Positions 26,358-34,665 of a stretch of DNA of 64,000 nucleotides are shown piece by piece. The position numbers were made by a program, and so were the translations under genes. Positions within the stretch are counted from its first letter, which is position 1, and the number at the start of each line of letters is the position of its first letter. Below the pieces are notes generated by a model that did no database searches, was not told the origin of the DNA, and worked only from the letters and a program-made list of their open reading frames with translations. The stretch lies in NCBI GenBank assembly GCA_027459785.1, contig DAIDGU010000010.1:1-64000 (forward strand), given 5' to 3'. Source of the stretch: Ktedonobacteria bacterium. Its GTDB lineage: Bacteria; Chloroflexota; Ktedonobacteria; Ktedonobacterales; JACDGC01.

Positions 26358-27758
26358 ATGAAACCACTCGTCGCTATCGTCGGACGCCCCAACGTGGGCA
26401 AATCGACTTTCTTCAATCGTATGATCGGCGAGCGCCTGGCGATCGTCGAAGATCTGCCAGGGACCACGCGCGACCGCATCTATGGCGACGCCGAGTGGAA
26501 TGGGCGCACCTTTACGCTCATCGACACCGGCGGCCTGGAACTGGGGTCAGCGGATAACATCATGAGCCGCGTCTTCGCGCAAGCGCAACTGGCCATCGAA
26601 GAGGCCGATGTCATCGTCTTCCTGGTGGATGCGCGTGACGGCGTCACCGCCGCCGACCAAGAGATCGCCGAATTGTTGCGCCGCACGAAGAAGCCGGTGG
26701 TGCTGGGCGTGAACAAAGCCGACAACGCCAATCTGCGCGCGGAAAGCGTGGATTTTTACCAGCTTGGCATGGACGATCTGATCACCCTCTCGTCGCGCCA
26801 AGGCACCGGCACCGGCGACCTGCTAGACGCCATCACCGCCGCGCTACCGCCCGAACAGGAGCTGAGCGCGGCAGAGGCGCAATTGCCCAAGTTTGCCATC
26901 GTCGGGCGACCGAACGTGGGCAAGTCGTCGCTGCTCAACGGCATCTTGCGGCAAGATCGCGTCATCGTCAGCGACATCCCCGGCACCACGCGCGATGCCA
27001 TCGACACGACCGTCCAACATCGCGGCGTCGATCTGATGCTGATCGACACCGCCGGCGTGCGGCGGCGCGGCAAGGTCGATCCTGGCATCGAGAAATATTC
27101 CGTGCTGCGCGCGACGCGGGCCATTGAACGCTGTGACGTGGCGCTGCTGGTCATCGACGCGCTGGACGGCGTCACCGCGCAGGATACGCACATCGCGGGC
27201 ATCATCAACGACAATGCCAAGGGCGTCATCATCATCATCAACAAGTGGGATCTCATCCGTGAGCGCCGTGCCGCCTTCGCCGCCGCCGATGCCGACCCCA
27301 CCCTGCCGACGCCGAAAGACGATGTGCCGCTGGAAGCCGACGACTACCGCGAACAGGTGCAGCAGGAACTGAAGTTCATCCCCTATGCGCCGGTGATCTT
27401 CGCTTCCGCCAAGACTCGCTATCACGTCGAAGCGATCCTTGATGCCGCGCTGGAGATCGCGCAGGTGCGCGAGCAGCGCGTCCCCACCGCCCGGCTGAAC
27501 GAACTGATCCGCGAAGCCGTACTGCGACACCCGCCCGCGCCCATCAAGGGCCGCCAGCTTAAGGTTTATTATGTCACGCAGCCGGAGACGAATCCGCCGA
27601 CCTTCGTCTTCTTCGTCAACGATAGCGAATTAGTACATTTTGGCTATGAACGCTATCTTGAAAACCAGATGCGCCAGGAGTTCCGTTTCCCCGGTACAGC
27701 CATCCGCCTGGTCTTTCGCAGCCGGCAATCTGAGGATCGTGAGGACAAACGGAGCTGA
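26358..27758 (+). CDS. der: Ribosome-associated GTPase Der (EngA)
   Basis: 466 aa with two tandem GTPase domains: GRPNVGKST with DTGGLE and NKAD in the first, GRPNVGKSS with DTAGVRRR and NKWD in the second. A C-terminal KH-like domain (KVYYVTQPETNPPTFVFFVN) follows. Der is essential for 50S maturation. The ATG at 26358 has AGGAAAAAG upstream; a longer reading from 26331 is unlikely. A weak extended -10 TGGTATGCT lies at about 26308-26316. Confidence 0.97.
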   Translation: MKPLVAIVGRPNVGKSTFFNRMIGERLAIVEDLPGTTRDRIYGDAEWNGRTFTLIDTGGLELGSADNIMSRVFAQAQLAIEEADVIVFLVDARDGVTAADQEIAELLRRTKKPVVLGVNKADNANLRAESVDFYQLGMDDLITLSSRQGTGTGDLLDAITAALPPEQELSAAEAQLPKFAIVGRPNVGKSSLLNGILRQDRVIVSDIPGTTRDAIDTTVQHRGVDLMLIDTAGVRRRGKVDPGIEKYSVLRATRAIERCDVALLVIDALDGVTAQDTHIAGIINDNAKGVIIIINKWDLIRERRAAFAAADADPTLPTPKDDVPLEADDYREQVQQELKFIPYAPVIFASAKTRYHVEAILDAALEIAQVREQRVPTARLNELIREAVLRHPPAPIKGRQLKVYYVTQPETNPPTFVFFVNDSELVHFGYERYLENQMRQEFRFPGTAIRLVFRSRQSEDREDKRS

Positions 27759-27784
27759 CCACGCCCGGTTGATCGATTGGCTAG

Positions 27785-27812
27785 TTACAAATGATGCAGG
27801 TCGTGGTATAAT
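27785..27812 (+). promoter_or_regulatory. Promoter of the FHA gene
   Basis: TTACAA (27785-27790), a 16-base spacer and TATAAT (27807-27812) with an upstream TGG. It lies 67 bases before the ATG. Confidence 0.6.
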
Positions 27813-27878
27813 GGCGGCGACTTCGGGCAGCATGCCGCCACCACCCGCGCGACTGCGATAACGGTACAGGGAAGTGGC

Positions 27879-29168
27879 ATGATGCAAACGACGCAGCAAT
27901 GTCCTACATGTGGTCGGGAAATTCGGCCCGGCGACAATTTTTGTCTGCATTGCGGCCAGCGGCAAGATGCGGCACAACCGACTTTCCTGCCGCCGTGGCC
28001 CTGGGGCCACGCGCCATCCCCAGGGACGGAGCCGGCCAGTGCCGCGCCGGCGGAACATCCATCCGTGGCAGCCGCCACGCTATCTTTTGATGCAATGAGG
28101 CCAAGCATGTCACAGCCACCCCGCTTTACCTGGAAAACCACTGATGGCGCGACCCATGACTTCGAGATGACTGCGACCGAAATCTCCATCGGGCGTGCGC
28201 CAACCTGCGACATCGTACTCAACGACGACCAGATGGTCTCGCGCCGCCACGCAACGGTACGCCGCCAGGGAATCAATGTCACGGTGATCGATAACGGTAG
28301 CAGCAATGGTACGCTGATCAATGGCAGCGAGATCCACGAGCCAACCCCCTTAAAGGATGGCGATCACGTGACCATCGGCGATTACGATCTGATCTTCGCC
28401 GCCGCCAATGATAATGTGGCCGTCGCCCCCGGCGCACCCGTGGTCGAGACGATTCGCATCGGCGGCTCCGCGCCTGCCAGCAACGGATCATCCGCTGGGT
28501 GGGCCAGCGCAGGGTATGGCACGCCCGTCGCGGCACCGCCGCCGCCCGCGCCCCTTAACGGCGGCTTCGCCATGCCGCCCACCGCGCCGCCGCTCTACGA
28601 TGCGCCTGCGGCTGAGCCTGCGCCCGTCGCGGCCAGCCCCTTCTCCGCGTTCGATGCTGTAGCAGAACAAGAGGTCGGCGCAATCGGCATGTCGTCCGGC
28701 TATGCCCAAGGCTCGTATGTGCATACCGTCAACGGCAAAGAAGTGGAGCGCGAAGAAGCGGCGAGTACGTATCAGAACCAGGTGGTGCTGAACGGCGAGC
28801 GCGTGGCCGCCGCACCGCAGCGCCAAGACGCAGTGGCCCTGCTGGCGACGATCCAGAGCCTGCACGCCCAGCTCAATGAGCAGATCGCCGACGCCGACCA
28901 CATGGCCGACATCGTGCGCGACCGCGTGCGCAGCGCCCTCAGCCAGCTCGAAACCGCGCTGAACGCCGCGCAGTCCAGCGCGCAACAGGCCGCGTTGGCC
29001 GACCTGCACCAGCTCGCCGACGGCGTGAGCCAGTCCAAAACCTTTGATATGGCGGCTAACCTGGCAAGCCGTGCCGGCGAGATCCGCGACGTGTTGGCCG
29101 CGCACCAGGCGTTGCTGAACGCGCTGGCAGACATCCACCAGCAGTTGCAAAACGCCGTCAGCAAGTAG
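27879..29168 (+). CDS. Zinc-ribbon and FHA-domain protein
   Basis: 429 aa. Cys 8, 11, 22 and 25 form an N-terminal zinc ribbon. After a Pro/Ala linker comes an FHA domain (about 83-170) with its phosphothreonine-binding residues GR (105-106), SRRH (121-124) and NGT (144-146). A low-complexity middle part (Pro/Ala) leads to a C-terminal amphipathic helical region (about 330-429). FHA domains read threonine phosphorylation by Hanks-type kinases; the only kinase-like gene in the window is the pseudokinase at 42352-43554. No membrane segment is visible. Confidence 0.85.
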   Translation: MMQTTQQCPTCGREIRPGDNFCLHCGQRQDAAQPTFLPPWPWGHAPSPGTEPASAAPAEHPSVAAATLSFDAMRPSMSQPPRFTWKTTDGATHDFEMTATEISIGRAPTCDIVLNDDQMVSRRHATVRRQGINVTVIDNGSSNGTLINGSEIHEPTPLKDGDHVTIGDYDLIFAAANDNVAVAPGAPVVETIRIGGSAPASNGSSAGWASAGYGTPVAAPPPPAPLNGGFAMPPTAPPLYDAPAAEPAPVAASPFSAFDAVAEQEVGAIGMSSGYAQGSYVHTVNGKEVEREEAASTYQNQVVLNGERVAAAPQRQDAVALLATIQSLHAQLNEQIADADHMADIVRDRVRSALSQLETALNAAQSSAQQAALADLHQLADGVSQSKTFDMAANLASRAGEIRDVLAAHQALLNALADIHQQLQNAVSK

Positions 29169-29187
29169 CGTCGCGCGACCCAATCCT

Positions 29188-29221
29188 GACCCCCTCGCTA
29201 TCCGCCGATAGGGAGGGGGTC
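29188..29221 (+). terminator. Hairpin terminator-like repeat after the FHA gene
   Basis: GACCCCCTCGCTATC pairs with GATAGGGAGGGGGTC around CCGCC, a strong stem 20 bases after the stop. There is no long T-run. It belongs to the same repeat family as the hairpins at 21985 and 5886. Confidence 0.6.
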
Positions 29222-29293
29222 TTCGGCGTTACGCCAGGGACGACGAGCGGAGACCGGCGGACGGGGACGGGCGGGCGGAGACGGACGGGGACG

Positions 29294-29422
29294 GGCGGGC
29301 GGTTAAAACCGCGCCTAAGCGCCTGACGGCGACGAAGTCCACCTGCGTGGACTAGGATACTAACCCGCGTAGGCGGGTTTTGTGGCCGGATGGCCCCACC
29401 GGCGCGGTTTTAACCGCCCGCC
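29294..29422. repeat. Long inverted repeat with nested hairpins
   Basis: Arms 29294-29315 and 29401-29422 are 22-bp perfect reverse complements (centre GGTTAAAACCGCGCC). Inside lie GTCCACCTGCGTGGAC and ACCCGCGTAGGCGGGTTTT, each a hairpin. The surrounding bases (29240-29300, 29420-29460) are degenerate GGACGGGGACGGGCG and CCCGCCGTCC tracts. The region 29169-29464 contains no gene. Confidence 0.85.
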
Positions 29423-29464
29423 GTCCCCCCGGCACCACGTCCCCCCGCCGTCCTCCCCCCGCCG

Positions 29465-30109
29465 TTACGCCGCCAGATGCGCAAGCCAAGCGCGGGCGGC
29501 AGGGATCTCGGCCTGGGTCAGGCCATGGCCGCCCTGCGCCCAGTGCAGCGTCACTGATGCGCCAGCTGCTTGCAAGAGGTCGGCGAGGGCGCTGGCCTTG
29601 GTGGGCGAGATGAGCGCATCGGTGCGACCGGCGCTCAGCAACACGGGGCGCGCATGCAAATCCGGCAGCGGCGCTGGCACGAGCGGCACCTGCGCCCGCA
29701 ACAGGATCGCCCCTGCCAGGGTGGCAGGGCGCAACAGCAAGAGGCTAGCCGCGATGTTCGCGCCATTGGAGTAGCCCACGGCGAACACCTGTGCTGGCCC
29801 AACCGCATACGCCTGGGTGGCGGCGGCCACAAAATCCGCCAGTTCATGCGTGCGTTGGATGAGATCGGCTTCATCGAACTGCCCCTCGGCGAAGCGCCGG
29901 AAGAAGCGAGGCATGCCTTGTTCGCGGATCTTGCCGCGCGGACTCAGCAGGTGCGCAGTGGGATCAAGTTGGCGGCCCAGTGGCAGCAAGTCATCCTCAT
30001 CGCCGCCCGTGCCGTGCAGCAACAGGAGCAGCCGTGGCGGGTGGACCGTGGACTCGTTGGGCGCGGGAACATAGCGATGCGCAAAATCCAGCGCGGGGTG
30101 TGTCATCAA
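29465..30109 (-). CDS. Phospholipase/carboxylesterase family hydrolase (MhqD-like)
   Basis: 214 aa alpha/beta hydrolase. It has the oxyanion segment LLLLHGTGGDEDDLLPL, nucleophile Ser in GYSNGANIA, the Asp in SAGRTDALISP and the His in QGGHGLTQAE. The family includes MhqD of Bacillus, a hydrolase in the quinone/azo-stress regulon next to the ring-cleaving dioxygenase MhqO. Here too it is overlapped by four bases (ATGA, 30106-30109) with the dioxygenase gene, so the pair is an operon downstream of a MarR-type repressor. Confidence 0.85.
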   Translation of the reverse strand: MMTHPALDFAHRYVPAPNESTVHPPRLLLLLHGTGGDEDDLLPLGRQLDPTAHLLSPRGKIREQGMPRFFRRFAEGQFDEADLIQRTHELADFVAAATQAYAVGPAQVFAVGYSNGANIAASLLLLRPATLAGAILLRAQVPLVPAPLPDLHARPVLLSAGRTDALISPTKASALADLLQAAGASVTLHWAQGGHGLTQAEIPAARAWLAHLAA

Positions 30110-31131
30110 ACGCCTCCTTGTTCCGTCGGAGCCAGCAAGGGATGTAGCCCGGCAGTGATTTCACGGCGATACGGTTCCAGGAACGGCGGCAGGGCCAGCG
30201 CTTCGCCCAGATGGTTGATATCCTCATCGGCGGCGAAACCGGGGCCGTCCGTGGCGATCTCGAAAAGCGCGTGGCCCGGTTCGCGGAAATACAGCGAATG
30301 GAAGTAGAAGCGGTCGATCACCTCGGTCACGTTGACCCGCGCTGCCACCAGGCGTTCGCGCCATGCGCGCTGTTGCGCGTCGTCGGGGGTGCGAAAGGCG
30401 ACATGGTGGACGCCACCGACGCCGGGATAACCCCGCGCCAGTTCCGGGCGCGCTTGCACGTGTACCTCCGTCCCCAGGCCGCCGGCCCCCGTTGTATACA
30501 CGGTAAGCGGCGCGTCACCATAGAGCGGCCCACCCTCGATATACGTCGTTGCCTCGCGGAAATTGAGTACCTGCGTGAGCAGGTGTGCCGTCGGTTCCAG
30601 CCGCGCCACCAGCATCGTCACGGCGGCCATCCCGCGAATGGCGACAGCGGCGGGAATGGGGCTTGCCGGCCACGGCTGCCATTGCATGGCATCATCTGCC
30701 CCTTGTACCAGCGGATCGGCCACCAGGGCCAAGCGCAAGCCATCCGGATCGGCGAAGGGCAGAGCCAGCCGGTCGCCACGCGCGCTGATCTGGAGATCGC
30801 CGGGTGCTAGGGGAGTGGAGAGAACGGCGGTGAGGTGCTGCTGCCACCATGCCAGCGCCGCCCGGTCCGGCACGCGCAAGGCGATCTCGTGGATCATGCC
30901 CGTCCCCGGTCGATTCGGCGCGGCATCGGTGAAATCGAAGAAAGTGAGTTCGGTGCCAGGATGGCCGATGTTATCACCATAAAAGAGGTGGTACGCCGAG
31001 ACATCATCCTGGTTGACGGTCTGCTTGACCAGCCGCAAGCCCAGCACGTCGGTATAAAAGGCGACATTGCGCGCCGTGTTGCCGGTGATGGCGCTCATGT
31101 GATGCAAGCCGGTCAGCGAAAGATCGCTCAT
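30106..31131 (-). CDS. Ring-cleaving dioxygenase, glyoxalase superfamily (MhqO-like)
   Basis: 341 aa from ATG 31131 (AAGGAG upstream). Two vicinal-oxygen-chelate modules: the first starts GLHHMSAITGNTARNVAFYT, the second VHHVAFRTPDDAQQRAWRER, with metal-binding His and Glu (GHALFEIATDGPGF). This architecture matches the MhqO/YfiE hydroquinone ring-cleaving dioxygenases that detoxify quinones. It is probably repressed by the upstream MarR protein through the palindrome at 31155-31178. The in-frame extension to 31305 is only intergenic repeat. Confidence 0.85.
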   Translation of the reverse strand: MSDLSLTGLHHMSAITGNTARNVAFYTDVLGLRLVKQTVNQDDVSAYHLFYGDNIGHPGTELTFFDFTDAAPNRPGTGMIHEIALRVPDRAALAWWQQHLTAVLSTPLAPGDLQISARGDRLALPFADPDGLRLALVADPLVQGADDAMQWQPWPASPIPAAVAIRGMAAVTMLVARLEPTAHLLTQVLNFREATTYIEGGPLYGDAPLTVYTTGAGGLGTEVHVQARPELARGYPGVGGVHHVAFRTPDDAQQRAWRERLVAARVNVTEVIDRFYFHSLYFREPGHALFEIATDGPGFAADEDINHLGEALALPPFLEPYRREITAGLHPLLAPTEQGGV

Positions 31132-31154
31132 GGTCAAGAAACTCCTTGGTTGTG

Positions 31155-31178
31155 TGAAGGTTTCTTTGTAAACCTTCA
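31155..31178 (-). promoter_or_regulatory. Candidate MarR operator upstream of the dioxygenase
   Basis: TGAAGGTTT and AAACCTTCA form 9-bp perfect arms around CTTTGT. The core GAAGGTTTCTTTGTAAAC matches GAAGGTTTCCGTGTAAAC in the marR promoter at 16 of 18 positions. Confidence 0.65.
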
Positions 31179-31240
31179 TGGTGAATGCAACGGGCGAGAC
31201 GCGAGGGAACATGGGGAACGTGGGCGCGCTGGCGGAGCGC

Positions 31241-31316
31241 GGGGCGCGATAAATCGCGCCTATACAATGTCGTGAGGCGGACAGCGATCTGCGTGGGGCG
31301 GACATTCCTGTCCGCC
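31241..31316. repeat. Two short repeats downstream of marR
   Basis: GCGCGATAAATCGCGCCTAT (from 31244) belongs to the metX-stop repeat family. GGCGGACATTCCTGTCCGCC (31297-31316) belongs to the 24-bp palindrome family. Confidence 0.75.
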
Positions 31317-31339
31317 GTCCCGTTCCCTGGCAACGGGGG

Positions 31340-31822
31340 TCAGGCGCTGTCGGCGTCGGCGCGCAAGGTATGCTCGAAGCGCCGCAGGAGCGCGTGCAGG
31401 TGACGGCGGTCGGCGGGCGGCAGCGCCGCGAAAAGGCGCGTCACCAGGGCGTTTTGCGCGGGGATGACCGCGTGCGCGAGGGATCGGCCCGCCTCCGTCA
31501 AGTACAGGCGATTGGCATGCCCTTCGCTGCGGCGTTCGATCCAGCCACGCGCCACCAACCGATCCAGCAGGCGTGAGATGTTGCCCTTGGTCTCTAACAG
31601 CCGGGCCGCCAGATCTTGCTGGCAAATGCCCTCGGCGGCGGCGATCTGCGTCAAGGCATCGAATTGAGCCAGCGGCAGATCCCACCCGCGCAAAAACGCG
31701 GTGATCTGGCTCGTAACGCGCGCATGCACGCGCATCAAGCGCACCCATGTCACGAGCGACGGTGCCAAAGCCAGGGAGGTGTCTAACGGTGCTACGGCAG
31801 ACGTTGAAGATGATTCGCTCAT
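31340..31822 (-). CDS. MarR-family transcriptional regulator
   Basis: 160 aa winged-helix repressor. The HTH lies at QQDLAARLLETKGNISRLLDRL with the wing GWIERRSEGHANRLYLTEAG, typical of MarR. An N-terminal helix pair precedes it for dimerisation. The only Cys lies at the start of the HTH (GICQQDL), which could be a redox sensor as in MhqR/YodB types (inference). Its own promoter contains the candidate operator, and the operon downstream encodes quinone-detoxifying enzymes, so an MhqR-like role is proposed. Confidence 0.88.
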   Translation of the reverse strand: MSESSSTSAVAPLDTSLALAPSLVTWVRLMRVHARVTSQITAFLRGWDLPLAQFDALTQIAAAEGICQQDLAARLLETKGNISRLLDRLVARGWIERRSEGHANRLYLTEAGRSLAHAVIPAQNALVTRLFAALPPADRRHLHALLRRFEHTLRADADSA

Positions 31823-31828
31823 ACCTAT

Positions 31829-31857
31829 AGTTTACACGGAAACCTTCGCATTGTCAA
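31829..31857 (-). promoter_or_regulatory. marR promoter with operator in the spacer
   Basis: On the minus strand TTGACA (31857-31852), a 17-base spacer and TAAACT (31834-31829). The spacer contains GAAGGTTTCCGTGTAAAC (31847-31830), the same core as the palindrome before the dioxygenase gene. It ends eight bases before the marR ATG. The layout predicts autorepression. Confidence 0.7.
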
Positions 31858-31961
31858 GCGCCATTTCCCGAACCGCAACAACTGTGCAACATCCTCGCAA
31901 TGCTACCATTCAAGCATCAACCCCTGAATCGCGTATACTACCTGTTGCAGGTACTCCACAA

Positions 31962-32030
31962 TGGCTACCGGAGGACCGCCATGCCTGTCCTTCCGGCCCC
32001 GCTGACCACCGTCTTTCCCCACAAGGGGTA
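31962..32030. repeat. Partial copy of the ~160-bp composite repeat
   Basis: CCGGAGGACCGCCATGCCTG, then CCGCTGACCACCGTCTTTCC ending in GGGGTA, is the right half of the element found complete at 51880-52040. The remaining bases of 31858-32268 (GC-rich, including CCCGGAGGGG and GGGGGGTTTAACCCCC short hairpins) contain no convincing gene. Confidence 0.7.
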
Positions 32031-32268
32031 TACCTCGTCCTAGCCCGGAGGGGTTCCTTTTCCGAGCCGGGGGGTTTAACCCCCGGCGTCCGTGCTGGCG
32101 GCGCTGCTGGATGCCCTCCCCGGCGTGCTGGCGGCGCTGGTACGCTGCCTGGCACCACCCCCTGCCCCTGGACGCGACCATCGGCCTCCGTGGTCTCTGT
32201 CGCCGCGCCGGAATTGTGCGACAATAGGATCAGCTTGCAATGGATTTTGCTGTGACCGAGGTTGCCTG

Positions 32269-32925
32269 ATGCACCGCTATGCGACCGTCCTCTTCGATCT
32301 GGATGGGACATTGACCGATTCCGAAGTGGGCATCACGCGCTCCGTGCAATACGCGCTGGCGAGAATGGGGATCGTGGTGGCGGATCGGCGGGCGCTGGTG
32401 CCGTTCATCGGCCCGCCGCTGCATCACTCGTTCCAGGCATATTGCGGCGGCGACGCAGCGATGGCCTTGCAGGCGGTGGAGTGGTATCGTGAATATTACG
32501 ACACCATCGGCATCTATGAGAATGCCCTCTATCCAGAGATTCCCGCGCTGTTAGACCGCTTGCAGGCGCAGGGCCACACCCTGGTGCTGGCGACATCGAA
32601 GCCGACGGTGTATGCCGCGCGTATCGTGGCCCATTTCGGCATCGCGGAGGCGTTTGCCGCCATCGTCGGCAGCCACTTGGATGGCACTCGTACCGCGAAG
32701 GCCGAGGTCATCGCCGCCGCCCTGGCTGCCGTGCCGGCCAGCGATCCGACGCGCACGCTGATGGTGGGCGACCGCGAGCACGATATCATTGGCGCGCGGG
32801 CCAACGGCATCGCCGCCCTGGCCGTCGGCTACGGCTTTGGCACGGCGGCGGAACTGCGCGCCGCCGCGCCGGATTATCACGCGGCGACGGTCGCCGATCT
32901 CGCCCTGTTCTTCGAGGAGGATTGA
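32269..32925 (+). CDS. HAD-family phosphatase (phosphoglycolate phosphatase-like)
   Basis: 218 aa. HAD motif I FDLDGTLTDSE at residues 9-19, motif II in LVLATSKP, Lys in TRTAKAEVI and motif III LMVGDREHDIIGA. The cap domain is the four-helix type of PGPase/beta-phosphoglucomutase relatives. The substrate cannot be told from sequence. ATG 32269 has GAGGT upstream. The stop is four bases before the GTG of the PhzF gene. Confidence 0.9.
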   Translation: MHRYATVLFDLDGTLTDSEVGITRSVQYALARMGIVVADRRALVPFIGPPLHHSFQAYCGGDAAMALQAVEWYREYYDTIGIYENALYPEIPALLDRLQAQGHTLVLATSKPTVYAARIVAHFGIAEAFAAIVGSHLDGTRTAKAEVIAAALAAVPASDPTRTLMVGDREHDIIGARANGIAALAVGYGFGTAAELRAAAPDYHAATVADLALFFEED

Positions 32926-32929
32926 TGCT

Positions 32930-33757
32930 GTGAATTATCTCGATGCCGCCGCTGAACCCGCCGGCATTCCCTTCGCCCACATCGACGCCTTCACCGCCGC
33001 GCCTTTCGCTGGCAACCCCGCCGCCGTGTGCATCCTGTTGGAGGCGCATGACGACGCCTGGCTGCAAGCCGTCGCCCGCGAGATGAATCTGTCGGAGACG
33101 GCCTTCATCCAGGCGACGAATGGCGAGTTACGCCTGCGCTGGTTCACGCCCACCACCGAGGTGCCGCTCTGCGGCCACGCCACGCTGGCCAGTGCGCATA
33201 TGCTCTTCGAGCGCGGCGTCTTCAGGTCTGACGAAACCATCACGTTCAAGACACAGAGCGGCGACTTGCGGGCCACCAAAGCGGAAAGCTGGATCACCAT
33301 CGATCTGCCCGTGCTGCCCGTCACCCCGGCCACGCCACCCTTCGATCTCGCCGCCGCGCTGGGCGGTCCCGTCGCCAACATCGTCGTCAACGCGAATAAC
33401 GTCTGGCTGGTGGAACTCGCCAACGAGGCGCAGGTGCGCGCCCTCACGCCGGATTTCGCCGCCATGCGCGGCGTCCACGGGGTGATCGTCACCAGCCGCT
33501 CCGCCACAACCGGCTATGATTTCGTCTCGCGCTATTTCGCGCCGGGCGTGGGCATCGACGAAGATCCCGTGACCGGCTCGGCCCATTGTTCCCTCGCACC
33601 CTACTGGGCGGCCAAACTGGGCAAAACGACCCTGACCGGCTACCAGGCGTCCGCGCGGGGCGGCGTGGTGCGGGTGCGGTTGGCCGACGAGCGCGTCTTC
33701 CTCAGTGGCCAGGCGGTGACGGTGCTGATGGGGCTGATGGGCAACCAGAGCGAGTAA
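32930..33757 (+). CDS. PhzF-family isomerase
   Basis: 275 aa from GTG 32930 with GAGGAGG upstream. The family has a diaminopimelate-epimerase-like fold. Present: HIDAFTAAPFAGNPAAVCIL, the catalytic Glu in MNLSETAFI, LRWFTPTTEVPLCGHATLA and the second-half motif IDEDPVTGSAHCSLAPYW. The physiological substrate of most PhzF homologues is unknown. Coupled to the HAD gene. Confidence 0.9.
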   Translation: MNYLDAAAEPAGIPFAHIDAFTAAPFAGNPAAVCILLEAHDDAWLQAVAREMNLSETAFIQATNGELRLRWFTPTTEVPLCGHATLASAHMLFERGVFRSDETITFKTQSGDLRATKAESWITIDLPVLPVTPATPPFDLAAALGGPVANIVVNANNVWLVELANEAQVRALTPDFAAMRGVHGVIVTSRSATTGYDFVSRYFAPGVGIDEDPVTGSAHCSLAPYWAAKLGKTTLTGYQASARGGVVRVRLADERVFLSGQAVTVLMGLMGNQSE

Positions 33758-33764
33758 AAGCAGC

Positions 33765-34280
33765 CTACTCGCTCTTGGCCTGGGCCTTCAGCTTATTCTT
33801 CACGCCATAAAAGCCGCCCAGGTAGCCCATGCCGATGACGATGGCCAGGTAGACGATGAAGCCGGCGATCTGCGCGCCCAGCGCCGATGCCGGCTGCTTC
33901 ACCGTACTCGCCTGCGCCACGCCCGGCGTGTAGATCTTCGCCAGGATCGACGCGACAATGACCATCACCAGCGCGCTCACCACCCCCGGCGCGACATGCA
34001 GGCGCTCGCGGCCCGCCAGGTAGCCGGCAGAATAGAGGCCGAAGATGATGGCGAAGACGCCCACACACAGCGGCACAGCGAAAGCCAGGTTCGCCGCCGG
34101 ATTCGCACTGCCTTGCGCCAGCGCATTTTCGATCACGATGACCAGCAGGCTGACGAGGTAATAGGCGACGCCGACGATTGCGCCCCATTTCAGCGCGCTC
34201 AGCAAGTTGGCGGGATCGGACAAAACGGTCAACCACGGGCGGCGTGCGGGATTTTCAGGCAGCGGTTTATAGGCGGACAT
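33765..34280 (-). CDS. Four-helix membrane protein
   Basis: 171 aa, start ATG 34280 with GAGAGGA about 12 bases upstream. Four hydrophobic helices (about 29-51, 67-90, 98-117, 137-160) with short polar loops and a basic Lys-rich C-terminus (VKNKLKAQAKSE). No domain recognised. The leader carries three copies of a 13-14 bp repeat. Confidence 0.65.
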   Translation of the reverse strand: MSAYKPLPENPARRPWLTVLSDPANLLSALKWGAIVGVAYYLVSLLVIVIENALAQGSANPAANLAFAVPLCVGVFAIIFGLYSAGYLAGRERLHVAPGVVSALVMVIVASILAKIYTPGVAQASTVKQPASALGAQIAGFIVYLAIVIGMGYLGGFYGVKNKLKAQAKSE

Positions 34281-34335
34281 GCGATCAGGATTCCTCTCAC
34301 GAGAGATAGCATTTGGTGTTCTTCACAAAGCGTGC

Positions 34336-34387
34336 CTTTGCTGTACCCTATGCGATGTACCTTTGCGGTGTACCTATATGAATTATA
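34336..34387 (-). promoter_or_regulatory. -10 element followed by three direct repeats
   Basis: On the minus strand TATAAT lies at 34387-34382. Just downstream are three GGTACA units (plus-strand TGTACC at 34342, 34356 and 34369; spacing 14 and 13), each with CGCAAAG-like flanks. It could be a binding array for a regulator of the four-helix membrane protein. No strong -35 was seen. Confidence 0.45.
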
Positions 34388-34665
34388 GCGCGAATCAGCG
34401 CATCTGTCGTCCCCCTCCCCCGAATGCCGGCGTTGCCTGCAAGACCGATTGCTGACGCAACCATACGAGAGCGTTGCATTATGTCGTTTTGTAACAGTCT
34501 CTGACATCTTCTCACGAAGGCCTATTGTTTGTTATAGTTTGTTAAGGATTGGTTAGGGCTTTGTTGGTACTACATCGGTTTCCCTCGTGCCAATTGAGCC
34601 AACATCTTTTGTCATTGCTGCCGTTTTTCACACCATGTCTGGTACCAGGAGGATTCTTTTTTTGA
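34388..34665. other. Intergenic region before the histidine kinase
   Basis: No gene seen. Part of it is clearly more AT-rich than the rest of the window (about 34490-34620, with TTTGTTATAGTTTGTTAAGG), a likely place for the kinase promoter. A Shine-Dalgarno AGGAGG lies at 34647-34652. Confidence 0.5.

Noticed and set aside
31701-32255. Plus-strand open frame overlapping marR and repeats
   Set aside because: It spans the marR gene in antisense and a repeat, and no protein-like composition or domain is evident.
34336-34374. Replication-origin iterons
   Set aside because: Only three short units, no DnaA boxes or initiator gene nearby; a local regulatory role is more likely.
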